Shown here: positions 43,515 through 52,983 of the stretch, in pieces
Layout: each line of letters starts with the position of its first letter
How positions within the stretch are numbered: the first letter of the stretch is position 1
DNA from: Nostoc sp. FACHB-280
Lineage (GTDB): Bacteria > Cyanobacteriota > Cyanobacteriia > Cyanobacteriales > Nostocaceae
NCBI RefSeq assembly: GCF_014697615.1
Contig: NZ_JACJSD010000001.1
Location: forward strand, 186,001 to 250,000
DNA: 64,000 nt
Reading direction: 5' to 3'
Program-made: the position numbers and the translations under genes
The notes under the pieces: model-generated
The model's input: the letters and a program-made list of their open reading frames with translations, nothing else
Told to the model about the DNA's origin: nothing
The model's database searches: none

Positions 43515-46121
43515 TCAGCTTTTATGAATAGCAGCACAAGTTAATGATGGTGCTAAATTCACAGAAGATTTATCGGCAATTAATTCAACTTTGCCTTGAG
43601 GATTACGTCGCCAAGAGGTGGCTTGCACAAGTGTTTCTGAATTTTTTGGTATTTGTGCTTGTGTTGGTTTTGTGGTATTTAATGCAGAGATATCACGAAT
43701 GTCTGACCAGGTGCGATCGCTATTAATCTCCTGTGTCGGATTTTGTGGTATTCCACCGCGTCCTGTAGCAACAAAACTACTACCTTGATTGCCATCACAA
43801 GTATTCGCTATTTGCTGCGATTGATCGGTAACATTTGCTGGTAACTCTACTAAACCTGAATTGGGGTCAACACCAACATTATTGACTGCAACTGTCCCAT
43901 TCACACCAAACTGCGAACTGGCAGTAATATCGTTTTCTGGTGTTAATTGTGAACGATATTCTAAACCGATAATTCCTTGAGTTGTGATGAGAATATTGCC
44001 GCCACGACCTTGAACTGCATTGGCAATAATATCGCTGTCTTCTAAACCAACGATGATGGGTGCATTGATATTAATGTTACCTCCAGTAGAATTACCACTG
44101 GCATTGGCACTAATTTTACTGCCATATCGCAGCAACAACACATCTTTTGCTTGCAGTTGAATATTCCCTTGACCGCCTCCATTGACTTCGGAACGTAGAC
44201 TAGCGCCATTATTCAAGACAATCTGGCGAGCATTGAGATTGAGATTTCCAGCATCGCCTGTACCTGTATTACTGACGGTGATTTGAGCATGGTTCTGCAC
44301 GCGCACCGTATCAGATTTAATATTCACAGATCCTGCTGCAAAGTTAGTTGTCGAAGATGCAGTGATGCTACTGGGTAAAATCTGACCATTTCTTAAGGGT
44401 TGAGATACACCCTGTACATCAATATTTTTTACTTGTAAGTTAATACTGCCAGCATTGCCTTGACCTTGTGTGGAGGAAGTAATTTGACCACCGTTGAAGA
44501 CTTTTAAATTATCTGCTGTTAAGTTGATTGTGCCACCAGAACCAACTATATTTTTACCCACAGAAGTATTGATGCCACTGACTAACTGACTCAAAGGCTC
44601 GATCACTGGGTCGCTGACAGCCACATCTTTAGCTTGGATAATGATATTTCCAGCAGTACCATTTCCCGCTAAGGTACTGCGGATGGCTCCCCCATTGCTG
44701 AGTCGTAACTGTCCAGTCTCAATAGCGATATTTCCTCCTTGACCTGCACCCGATGGCTGTACTGAAGTCGTAACTCCAGAACGCAAAGTTGGTGTTCCAC
44801 CTGCAATTTCAAAACTCTCGGTAGCCCGGATTGAAATATTCCCAGTTCTGCCCGTAGCGGTTAATTTACGGTTCACAATGTTTAAAATATCGGAACTGAT
44901 TACACCACCATTCGTAGTACGAATTCGAGCAGCTTCAATGGTAATGTTGCCAGCCTGATTATTGTTGCCACCCTGAATTATTGTAGTAATGTCAGTAGGT
45001 AAGTAAACGCCAAAAGGAGTCGCAAATGGGTTGGCTCCAAAAAGTTCTATATCTGTAGCTTGGATATTTATGTCTCCCGATCTAGAGTTATTGCCAGAGG
45101 TTGTAGATTGAAGCCTAGCTCCATTAGTCATTCGTAAGTACTTAGTTTCAATCTTTATATCTCCAGCTCGGCCTGTGGCTCCACTATTTATCAATGTTGC
45201 CAAACCACGACCAATTTGTCCTGGGCTAGAAGCTCCCAATAAGTCAACAAATTCTGTGGTTTTGACAATAATTCCTCTACCCTGGCCAGACGAAGTATTA
45301 GATCGAATACTTGACCCATCCTTTAAGGTCAATCCCCTTCCTTGTACGTAGATTTCCCCACCATTTATTCCACTTGCATCGACTAATGAATCTTGCTGCA
45401 AAGTAATCGTATCCCAGTCAGCCGTAGCCGCAGAACTTGTTAATTGCCATCCAGTTGAATTGTCCATCTTGATGTCAGCATTTCGTACCGCCCACAACTC
45501 TACATACCCATCGGGGGCTATTAGGCTGGCTTTTGTCAGATCAATTTGACTACCAACCAAAGCCAAAGTTTTACCAGTAGGAACTTCTAGTTTTCCTTGT
45601 ACTTGGATGGCTCCGGCATTGCTTCCCAGTTGCAAACCAATCGGTACCTTCATGGTTAAAAGAGGGGATTTAGTTATGTCGGTGCTGAACACGTTGCCAT
45701 CATCAAATTTAATGCTATTGGCAGTTGTCGCTACAAAAGAACCACCAATACTTAAACTGGCATTCTTGCCAAAGATAATTCCGGCAGGGTTGATTAAAAA
45801 TAAATTGGCACTACCCTTGGCACTAATTGAACCATCAATTGTGGACATCTCACCACCAGTGACTCGACTAAAAATATTTTGAATATCAGTAGCATTGTCA
45901 AATGATGCAGTGACACCTTGCAGGATAGAGAACTGACTAAAGCTATGAAATAAATTGTTGCCGACACGAGTGCCATTCTTAATAGTGTAACTATTGCTAC
46001 TAGTATCTACAGATGTATTGAGAGTGTTATCAGGAGTTACTTGTGCGTGAACACCATTGTTGCAAACAGCCCAGATACAGATTGCACCAAGACAGCCAAA
46101 CCCAACAAAAGTTAATTTCAT
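43515..46121 (-). CDS. TpsA exoprotein 3
   Basis: The 868-residue protein is the longest of the four. The signal peptide ends VHA|Q, and the TPS domain includes GTRVGNNLFHSFSQFSI and FLINPAGIIFGKNASLSIGG. The passenger has more asparagine- and glycine-rich rungs and an Ile/Thr-rich region. The C-terminal tail is DPNSGLVELPANVTDQSQQI, TWSDIRDISALNTTKP and LVQATSWRRNPQGKVELIA. Its N-terminal domain is close to exoprotein 1 (both start MKLT..GFG.LGAIC), while the tail is more diverged. It is secreted via the TpsB encoded upstream, by family knowledge. Confidence 0.92.
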   Translation of the reverse strand: MKLTFVGFGCLGAICIWAVCNNGVHAQVTPDNTLNTSVDTSSNSYTIKNGTRVGNNLFHSFSQFSILQGVTASFDNATDIQNIFSRVTGGEMSTIDGSISAKGSANLFLINPAGIIFGKNASLSIGGSFVATTANSIKFDDGNVFSTDITKSPLLTMKVPIGLQLGSNAGAIQVQGKLEVPTGKTLALVGSQIDLTKASLIAPDGYVELWAVRNADIKMDNSTGWQLTSSAATADWDTITLQQDSLVDASGINGGEIYVQGRGLTLKDGSSIRSNTSSGQGRGIIVKTTEFVDLLGASSPGQIGRGLATLINSGATGRAGDIKIETKYLRMTNGARLQSTTSGNNSRSGDINIQATDIELFGANPFATPFGVYLPTDITTIIQGGNNNQAGNITIEAARIRTTNGGVISSDILNIVNRKLTATGRTGNISIRATESFEIAGGTPTLRSGVTTSVQPSGAGQGGNIAIETGQLRLSNGGAIRSTLAGNGTAGNIIIQAKDVAVSDPVIEPLSQLVSGINTSVGKNIVGSGGTINLTADNLKVFNGGQITSSTQGQGNAGSINLQVKNIDVQGVSQPLRNGQILPSSITASSTTNFAAGSVNIKSDTVRVQNHAQITVSNTGTGDAGNLNLNARQIVLNNGASLRSEVNGGGQGNIQLQAKDVLLLRYGSKISANASGNSTGGNININAPIIVGLEDSDIIANAVQGRGGNILITTQGIIGLEYRSQLTPENDITASSQFGVNGTVAVNNVGVDPNSGLVELPANVTDQSQQIANTCDGNQGSSFVATGRGGIPQNPTQEINSDRTWSDIRDISALNTTKPTQAQIPKNSETLVQATSWRRNPQGKVELIADKSSVNLAPSLTCAAIHKS

Positions 46122-46186
46122 TAACTTATTTCTTGTTTTTTATACCGTATTTATTGTTCCCAACTTGATAATTTCCGTAACATTAA

Positions 46187-48649
46187 TTAATCTTGGGGTA
46201 GAGCAGCACAGGTTAATTTTGGTTGTACCTGACTAGAAGATTGATTGGCAATTAATTCAATTTTGCCTTGGGCGTTACGTCGCCAAGAGGTAGCTTGGAC
46301 AAGTGTTTCTGGAGATTTTGCTGTTTGGGCTTTGACTGGTTTTGTGGTGTGGAATGCAGAGATATCTCGAATGTCTGACCAGGTGCGATCGCTCCTAATT
46401 TCCTGCGTCGGATTTTGTGGTACACCACCCCGACCAATGGCCACAAAACTACTACCTGTATTCGCAGCACAACCACTCGCTATTTGCTGCGATGGATCAC
46501 TGACATTTGCCGGTAATTCGACTAAACCTGAATTGGGGTCAACACCAACATTGTTAATTGCGACTGTACCATTGACATTAAATGCGGAACTGGCTGTAAT
46601 ATCATTGGTCAAATCTTTTCTGGGTGTCAGGGTATCGCGGAATTTTAAACCAATAATGCCTTGAGTTGTAATGCTAATATTCCCACCCTTTCCTTCTACG
46701 GCATTGGCAATAATGTCACTATTTTCTAGCCCAACTATAACTGGAGCATTAATAATAATATTGCCACCATTGCCAGTACCACCTGCTTCTGCACTAATAA
46801 AGCCACCATAACGCATGAGTAATAAATCTCGCAGTTGCAGGTTGATATTACCGCCTTCACCTGCTTTTGTGGAGGCTAAAAGGTTGCCACCATTTTTAAG
46901 TGTCAGGGCATTGGCATTGATGATCAGATTACCAGCTGTGCCAGAGCCAGTATTTTGAACAAAAATCGTTGCCCCATCAGAAACGTTCACAGTGGGAGCG
47001 TTAATAGTCGTGTTACCGGCATTGGCACGGGAAATTTTACTAAAAGCGTTGACAGGCAGAACAGCACTACCAATATAACTGGGGGTTTCTCCAGGTTTCA
47101 TCCCACTCACATCAATTGATTCTGAGGCATTGATAGTTAATGAACCTGCATTGCCTAAAATTATGCTTGAAGCCGATACTCTACCACCACCTTGAACAGA
47201 CAATTTACGGGTTTCAATGTTCAAATTACCAGCATCACCAGGCCCGAATGTGGCAGCAGAAACTAAACTAAAATAACTACCCTTTGGCGTTCCTGCACCT
47301 AGTACTTGGATTGTATCTGCCTTGATATTAAGGTCGCCGCCTTTACCTGATAAATAAGGTCTAGCTGCTATATTGCCTCCGGCTGAAACAGATAAATCTT
47401 GAGTGGTAATGGAAATATCTCCGCCTTTTCCTGCACCAAAAGAAGCGGCTAATATCTGGCTCACGGCTCGAAAAGCAAGAGGATCACCCTGTGCAAACCC
47501 ATTGACATGGGTTGCATCACTATTGATGATAATGTTGCCCCCAGTGGCGGCGCTAAATGTGCGGTTTAAGATGTAACCACCTTGATCAATATTTAACTTC
47601 GGGGTATTTACAATGATATGCCCTGCTGCCGCAGAAGATCGGGTGTCATTGACTAAACTGCTAGAACTTTTAAAATCAGAGGACTTACCAATAATATTCA
47701 ATGCTTCTGTAGCATTCACAACAATGTCACCCGCAGCTTGGTTACTACGATTTTGGACAAATACTAAAGAACCATCACGGATACTTACCTGCCTCCCTTG
47801 AATGTTGATAGATCCGCCATTTTCTAGGCTGAGATCCCGTGTAGATGCTAAAGCACGTTGGGTAAGGGTAATATCACCAAAACTCGCAGTCTTGGGGTAA
47901 CTCAGGGTAAATCCTTGGGAAGTGGAATTGAGAGTAACATTAGCATTACTGATGCTACCCAGTTCTATTTGTCCGCCTGGTGCGGAGAGCAAGCCGCCAT
48001 CTAAGGCAACATTCCCACCCACTAATGCTAGGGTGTTGCCAGATTTTACTTGTAATCCTCTTGTGCCGACGTTGAGTCCAGATATTTGAGTTGATGCCTG
48101 GAAATCGGCCATGTGTCCGGCTCCTTGAACGGTAATCGCCCCTGGATTGCTGCCAAGTTGCAAACCAACGGGAACACTCATAGTTAATAAGGCTGGTGAT
48201 GTGGTATTGGTGGCGCTAAATTTCAACCCATCTGCAAATACAATGCTATCTGCGCTTGTCCCAACAAAAGAACCACCAATATTTAGTTGAGCATTAGCCC
48301 CAAACAAAATCCCCGCAGGATTCAGTAGAAATAAATTGGCGCTACCTTGGGCTTTGATTATGCCATCTATTTCTGATAAACTACCACCTGTGACACGGGC
48401 GAAGATGTTTTGTACACTGGTAGGATTTTGGAACGTGACAGTAGTACCGTTAGGTATGGAAAATTGACCGAAGCTATGAAAAAGGTTACTTCCATTCTGG
48501 GTACCTTTAGTAATATCAAAGCTATTGCTGCTTGGTTGAGAAATTTCGGTGCCGAGTGTGCCATCAGTTGTCACATCGGCATTGGCAGCATTACTCCATA
48601 GGAGAATAATCGCTAATCCTATCCCACTCCCAACTAGACTTGTGTTCAT
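46187..48649 (-). CDS. TpsA exoprotein 4
   Basis: The 820-residue protein has a different signal peptide (ending ANA|D) and a TPS domain with GSNLFHSFGQFSIPNGTTV and FLLNPAGILFGANAQLNIGG. The passenger is a Gly/Asn-rich beta-helix. The last ~150 residues are almost identical to those of exoprotein 1, both in protein and at the nucleotide level (46200-46690 versus 38500-38990), although the rest of the two genes is clearly diverged. This is the first TpsA after the transporter gene, 84 bases downstream. Confidence 0.92.
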   Translation of the reverse strand: MNTSLVGSGIGLAIILLWSNAANADVTTDGTLGTEISQPSSNSFDITKGTQNGSNLFHSFGQFSIPNGTTVTFQNPTSVQNIFARVTGGSLSEIDGIIKAQGSANLFLLNPAGILFGANAQLNIGGSFVGTSADSIVFADGLKFSATNTTSPALLTMSVPVGLQLGSNPGAITVQGAGHMADFQASTQISGLNVGTRGLQVKSGNTLALVGGNVALDGGLLSAPGGQIELGSISNANVTLNSTSQGFTLSYPKTASFGDITLTQRALASTRDLSLENGGSINIQGRQVSIRDGSLVFVQNRSNQAAGDIVVNATEALNIIGKSSDFKSSSSLVNDTRSSAAAGHIIVNTPKLNIDQGGYILNRTFSAATGGNIIINSDATHVNGFAQGDPLAFRAVSQILAASFGAGKGGDISITTQDLSVSAGGNIAARPYLSGKGGDLNIKADTIQVLGAGTPKGSYFSLVSAATFGPGDAGNLNIETRKLSVQGGGRVSASSIILGNAGSLTINASESIDVSGMKPGETPSYIGSAVLPVNAFSKISRANAGNTTINAPTVNVSDGATIFVQNTGSGTAGNLIINANALTLKNGGNLLASTKAGEGGNINLQLRDLLLMRYGGFISAEAGGTGNGGNIIINAPVIVGLENSDIIANAVEGKGGNISITTQGIIGLKFRDTLTPRKDLTNDITASSAFNVNGTVAINNVGVDPNSGLVELPANVSDPSQQIASGCAANTGSSFVAIGRGGVPQNPTQEIRSDRTWSDIRDISAFHTTKPVKAQTAKSPETLVQATSWRRNAQGKIELIANQSSSQVQPKLTCAALPQD

Positions 48650-48733
48650 ATTTTAGTTCGCTCTTGATACCCACAATTTCCAATTGCCTAAATTTTAGGA
48701 TTCCCCATCAAAGGAATTAATTAATCACTTTGA

Positions 48734-50473
48734 TTAAAACAGTGAGTATTGCATAGAGAAATACAATCCGTTTTCTTGGAGCGATCGCTTATCGCCCTCC
48801 ACAGATATGATAGGAATACCCCAATCTAAACGGGCAGAAAAGTTATTTCCTTGTTTCCATAACAGCCCAAACCCCGCACCGACTAAGGTATTGGTGGAGG
48901 GATTATTACCCTTGTTATTCCAGCCTTGGCCGACATCAACAAATGGTGCTAGTTGTAAAACTCCTTGGATTTTGTTAGCACGTACAATTGGAAAACGAAA
49001 TTCTGAAGAAAACAAGAAGCCGCTATCTGTGAGTAATGTATCTTGGCGATAACCCCGCACGCTTAACTGTCCACCTAATCCAAATTGCTCTAAAGGTACT
49101 AGGTTATTTGCGGCTAGTTGTAAATCAGCCCTAGTTAAGAACAAGGTATCTGGAGCAAATTGTCTCACCCACTGTGCTTGTCCTCGCCAACTAAAAAAGC
49201 GGCTATCGGGAGCCTCGTCACTCACACTAGCTCCAAACCAATCAACTCCCAAACTAAATTGCGATCGCGCGGCGAAAACTTGTGTACTGCTGCGGTGGGT
49301 ATACTCTTGGGTAAAGCGCAAGGCAGAAATTTTGGTTCTCCCATTCTCATCAGATCCTGGAGATAAAGGAAAGCCACCAATATTATCTAGACCAATGATT
49401 GTTTGACTTTCTTGGCGGGAGAATGATACCCCTACGGCTAATTCTTGGGTTGGTTTTTGCAGTAATGGTTGACGAAATCCGAATTCGTAAGCGGTGCTAT
49501 TTGATTGAATATCCAGAACGCTGAAAGGTTCTTCAATAACGTTGTTCCAGCCTTGATTAACACTAAACGATAAAGCACCGTTATAAGCATTCACAGGCAA
49601 TGTGTAACTAGCGGCAATTGTATTACTACCATTGGTGTTGGTATAGCCCACACTCAAGGTATCCCCTAGGCCTAATAGATTGGCCTCTTGGACATCTATA
49701 CCCCGCCGAAAACTGCCAACGCTAGGCGATCGCCCGTTATCCAAGCTGAGTGATCCTGTGAAGGTGTCGGCTTCTTGAACTTCGACGCGTAAGATATTGG
49801 TTCCAGGAGTTGTACCAGTTTGCAATTCCGCAGAAAGGTTTTTAATGCGTGGATCGAGGCGGAGTAATTGTAGTTTTTCTAGTAAGTGTGGTACATTCAG
49901 GGGTTTTCCTGCACCTATACGAATGCGATCGCGAATGTAGTTACTATTCAATCGTCGATTACCCACGACTTTGATTTCTTGCAAACTACCTTCAACTACC
50001 TGAATTTTGACGACTCCGGCATCTAGTGTTTGCGGTGAAATTAAAGCCCCAGTAGTGACATAGCCTTTATCGGTGTAGAACTTGCTAATAGCTTCTTTGA
50101 CTTGTAATAACTCTGCAAAGGATACTTCGCGCCCCACAAAAGAAGCTGTAATCGGTGCAAAATCTTTTGGTGTAAATACTGTACTGCCAACAACTTCAAT
50201 ACGCTCCACCCGGAATTTAATATTAGGATTATCTTCTCCTGTTGTTGGTTGATCAGGTAATTCCACAGGCGGAAGTAATGGCTCTTGTTCTGATGGCTGT
50301 GGTAGCGCATCTGATGGTAAGGGCGTAACTGGAATTTCTTCTATCCTTCCTGGTGGTAAACTTTGCGGATTGGTTGTTTGGGCGTATGCCTGATGATAAT
50401 TACACAATACCGCGGCAATAACAAACCCGAAGGTTAAAGGATTCAGTGTTGTTATGCGCGGTTTACAAATCAT
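48734..50473 (-). CDS. TpsB outer-membrane transporter (ShlB/FhaC/HecB family)
   Basis: Started at the ATG at 50473 the protein has 579 residues; a GTG at 50515 would add 14. A signal peptide (ending AYA|Q) is followed by a Pro-rich linker (about 35-80). Two POTRA domains come next, with RVERIEVVGSTVFTPKDFA and VVEGSLQEIKVVGNRRLNSN. A 16-strand barrel of about 360 residues follows, with TpsB motifs GRSPSVGSFRRGI and LGLGDTLSVGYTNTNGSNT. A likely L6 motif is VRGYRQDTLL. It recognises the TPS domain and threads TpsA proteins across the outer membrane. It is first in the operon with four TpsA genes. Confidence 0.93.
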   Translation of the reverse strand: MICKPRITTLNPLTFGFVIAAVLCNYHQAYAQTTNPQSLPPGRIEEIPVTPLPSDALPQPSEQEPLLPPVELPDQPTTGEDNPNIKFRVERIEVVGSTVFTPKDFAPITASFVGREVSFAELLQVKEAISKFYTDKGYVTTGALISPQTLDAGVVKIQVVEGSLQEIKVVGNRRLNSNYIRDRIRIGAGKPLNVPHLLEKLQLLRLDPRIKNLSAELQTGTTPGTNILRVEVQEADTFTGSLSLDNGRSPSVGSFRRGIDVQEANLLGLGDTLSVGYTNTNGSNTIAASYTLPVNAYNGALSFSVNQGWNNVIEEPFSVLDIQSNSTAYEFGFRQPLLQKPTQELAVGVSFSRQESQTIIGLDNIGGFPLSPGSDENGRTKISALRFTQEYTHRSSTQVFAARSQFSLGVDWFGASVSDEAPDSRFFSWRGQAQWVRQFAPDTLFLTRADLQLAANNLVPLEQFGLGGQLSVRGYRQDTLLTDSGFLFSSEFRFPIVRANKIQGVLQLAPFVDVGQGWNNKGNNPSTNTLVGAGFGLLWKQGNNFSARLDWGIPIISVEGDKRSLQENGLYFSMQYSLF

Positions 50474-50515
50474 TTGATGCTTGTGTGTATGGCTAATTAT
50501 AAATTTTGTCTTCAC

Positions 50516-51457
50516 ACTAAATACCCACGCATAAATATTGAGTCAGTTTTCTAGGCACTCAAAATCACTTTTGTACTTAACTGATTCAGAGTTGCCTTGT
50601 TTAGTGATGTAATGAGTATCATATATATCAAAAATACGCTTTATTTTTTACAATTGTACCCAGTATAAATACTGTTTTTTCTTGATGAAAAAATTTAATT
50701 ACGCATGATTACAGATAAGCATCAGATGAACTCTGATCGCGTTACCTTGCCATAACTTTTATTATTCTGAAAACTCCTTTTAATCTGCCATTTCATCGAT
50801 TTACTTGAGTTTTATTCTGGGAGCATGGTATGTTTAAAATGATGTTATTTGCTGCAATAACTATTGCATTGTAATTTTGGCTAAATTAGGGTTTGATAAT
50901 TATTCGACATATAGCAATCCTAAATGAATCGTGAAAAACATAGATAAGGAAACGAACCGCCAAGAACGCCTAGACACGAAGTGGCTTCCCGAAGGGTAGG
51001 ACGCAAAGCGAAGAAAGAAGAAAGAGATATAGAAATTTCACAAATGATTTAGGACTGCTATATCAATAGTTATTACAAGTCAAGACATGAAAATTTGTCT
51101 GAGTTTGTATTCCAGCCATTCAAAAAATAAATTATTATTGGTTAGCTAGTTTTTAACGGATATTAACCTAAAATTAACTTCTATACTTGTGATAAAAAAT
51201 AGTTATTCTCAATAAGGAGTAAACTATTTTACTTGGTCGTTTAATGTCCAATTTTAGATAATATTAAAATTTATTAAAATAGTAAAAAAAATATAAATCT
51301 CTAGTGTTTAAGAGAGCAATTATAGTATTGTTTAGATTGATAAAATCAAAATCCAAAGTTATTAAATTATTCTAAAAAACCAGAAGTATCCCTGGCAAAA
51401 GTTTTGAACTTAGGATTAATGATTATAAAAAAATATTAACTTCTGCAACAGGCATAT
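50516..51457. other. Long spacer with MITE-like element, no gene seen
   Basis: The 0.9-kb spacer separates the TPS locus from the GAF kinase gene. It is AT-rich and contains a MITE-like repeat (50909-51063, listed separately). No frame looks coding. The promoters of both divergent units must lie here, but I cannot place them. Confidence 0.45.
50909..51063. mobile_element. MITE-like element with 27-bp imperfect inverted ends
   Basis: ATATAGCAATCCTAAATGAA plus seven more bases (50909-50935) is the reverse complement of 51037-51063, with about four mismatches. The inner 100 bases are non-coding and contain CTTCCCGAAGGG and GGACGCAAAGCG. Ends are rich in TA. Similar single ends occur near 1124 (ATATATAGCCATCCTAAATG) and 33902. 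The size and ends fit a non-autonomous element. Confidence 0.65.
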
Positions 51458-52738
51458 ATGAGCAAAGCTGATGGTAAAACAAGTTTGTTGCAAAAACAAC
51501 TATGGCAGCGCGAAAGACGAGCGATCGCATTTTTATCTTGTTTGAACTATCGCTCTGGAGAACTATCTAGCTACCTACAAAGCATTGCCTGTGGAGTCAG
51601 CGAATTATTAGAAATTGATTGGTCAGTAGTGACCGTTTGCCAAAAAGGCTTTGAGAAAGTACTAGCCAGTAGTATTGACATGGGCGAGGGTGAGCATGTC
51701 TATTCACTACATGGTTTACTCACTGGCACAGTCATCGAAATTGGTCGTCCTTTGGCTGTAGAAGATGCAGTCAAGAATCCAGAGTATGGGCAGATTCCTG
51801 AAGGTTATTGTGCTTATTTAGGTATACCTTTAAAAACAGCCGAAGGAAAAGTCATTGGTACAATCTGCTCGTTTCATCGCCAGCACAGAGCATTTACTCA
51901 AGAAGAAATTCAAGTAGCTGAAGTATTTGCCGAACGCGCAGCTACAGCCATAGATAATTATTATCTCTACCAACAACAGTGCGAATTTAATCAAATTTTA
52001 GAATCAGAAGTAGAAAAACGTACTGTTGAACTGCGAACTGCCCAAGCCAAACTAGTCGAACAAGAACGTCTAGCAGCAATTGGTGAATTTGCTGCCATGA
52101 TTGTGCATGAAATTCGCAATCCTCTGACAACAATGCTCATGGGATTAAAATATTTCCAAAAGACTAGTTTAAACCCAGCAGCACAAGAGCGATTATCTTT
52201 AGCATTAGGTGAAGCCTCTCGCTTAGAAAACTTGTTGAGTGAAATTTTGCTGTATGCGAAACCTCAAGTATTGCAACTGGATGAATTAGAGATAAATGAC
52301 TTGATTCGAGAGTTGCTGAAATTAATTTGGGAAATGCCAGAAGCATTAGAACGGGAAATTAAATTTATTCCCAGCCCAAACCCAATAAAAATTTTGGGTG
52401 ATCAAGATAAGCTCAAACAAGTATTTATTAATATTGTGCGTAATGCTTGTGAGGCAGTTTATCCTGGAGATGTGATTATCTGGGAAGTAAAAAATTCATC
52501 TTTGGATCAAGTTAGGATTAATGTTTGTAATGGTGGCGAGCCAATTCCGCCCGAAATTCTTGCACAACTAACTCAGCCATTCTTCTCCACCAAATCTAAC
52601 GGAACAGGGTTGGGATTAGCAATTTCTAAACGCATTCTTCATGCTCATGGTGGGGAATTATCTATTCATTCTGATACCGCAGCTGGTACTACTGTTGCAG
52701 TGCAATTACCTGTGGTGACGGCATGGAACATGGGGTGA
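51458..52738 (+). CDS. GAF-domain sensor histidine kinase
   Basis: The 426-residue cytoplasmic kinase has an N-terminal GAF domain (about 20-180) with YCAYLGIPLKTAEGKVIGTI, a linker coiled coil (about 175-205), then HisKA with the phosphorylated His in MIVHEIRNPLTTMLMGL (about 208-224). The ATPase domain follows with IVRNACEAVYPGD (N box, about 327-339), FFSTKSNGTGLGLAISKRI and the tail. The GAF type does not show a bilin-binding Cys motif I can identify. The response regulator partner is not adjacent. The start ATG is at 51458. Confidence 0.92.
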   Translation: MSKADGKTSLLQKQLWQRERRAIAFLSCLNYRSGELSSYLQSIACGVSELLEIDWSVVTVCQKGFEKVLASSIDMGEGEHVYSLHGLLTGTVIEIGRPLAVEDAVKNPEYGQIPEGYCAYLGIPLKTAEGKVIGTICSFHRQHRAFTQEEIQVAEVFAERAATAIDNYYLYQQQCEFNQILESEVEKRTVELRTAQAKLVEQERLAAIGEFAAMIVHEIRNPLTTMLMGLKYFQKTSLNPAAQERLSLALGEASRLENLLSEILLYAKPQVLQLDELEINDLIRELLKLIWEMPEALEREIKFIPSPNPIKILGDQDKLKQVFINIVRNACEAVYPGDVIIWEVKNSSLDQVRINVCNGGEPIPPEILAQLTQPFFSTKSNGTGLGLAISKRILHAHGGELSIHSDTAAGTTVAVQLPVVTAWNMG

Positions 52739-52983
52739 AATTAAGTCAAAAGTTAAAAATTAAAAGTCACAAATCAGAGAATTTTTGACTTCCCCGTAGA
52801 AGTGTAGGTGTTCAAAATTCTGATACCCTATCTCAACAACTCAATTTGTGTCAGTCCTCAGAGTAATTTCATACTTTGCTGGTGTGGTTTATGATTACGC
52901 AAGGGTGAAATTCAAACCTTACACCCCCACCCGAAACTCTATTTCAGTCATTTGTGAGTACTAATTTGAGGTGAGGACAATTG

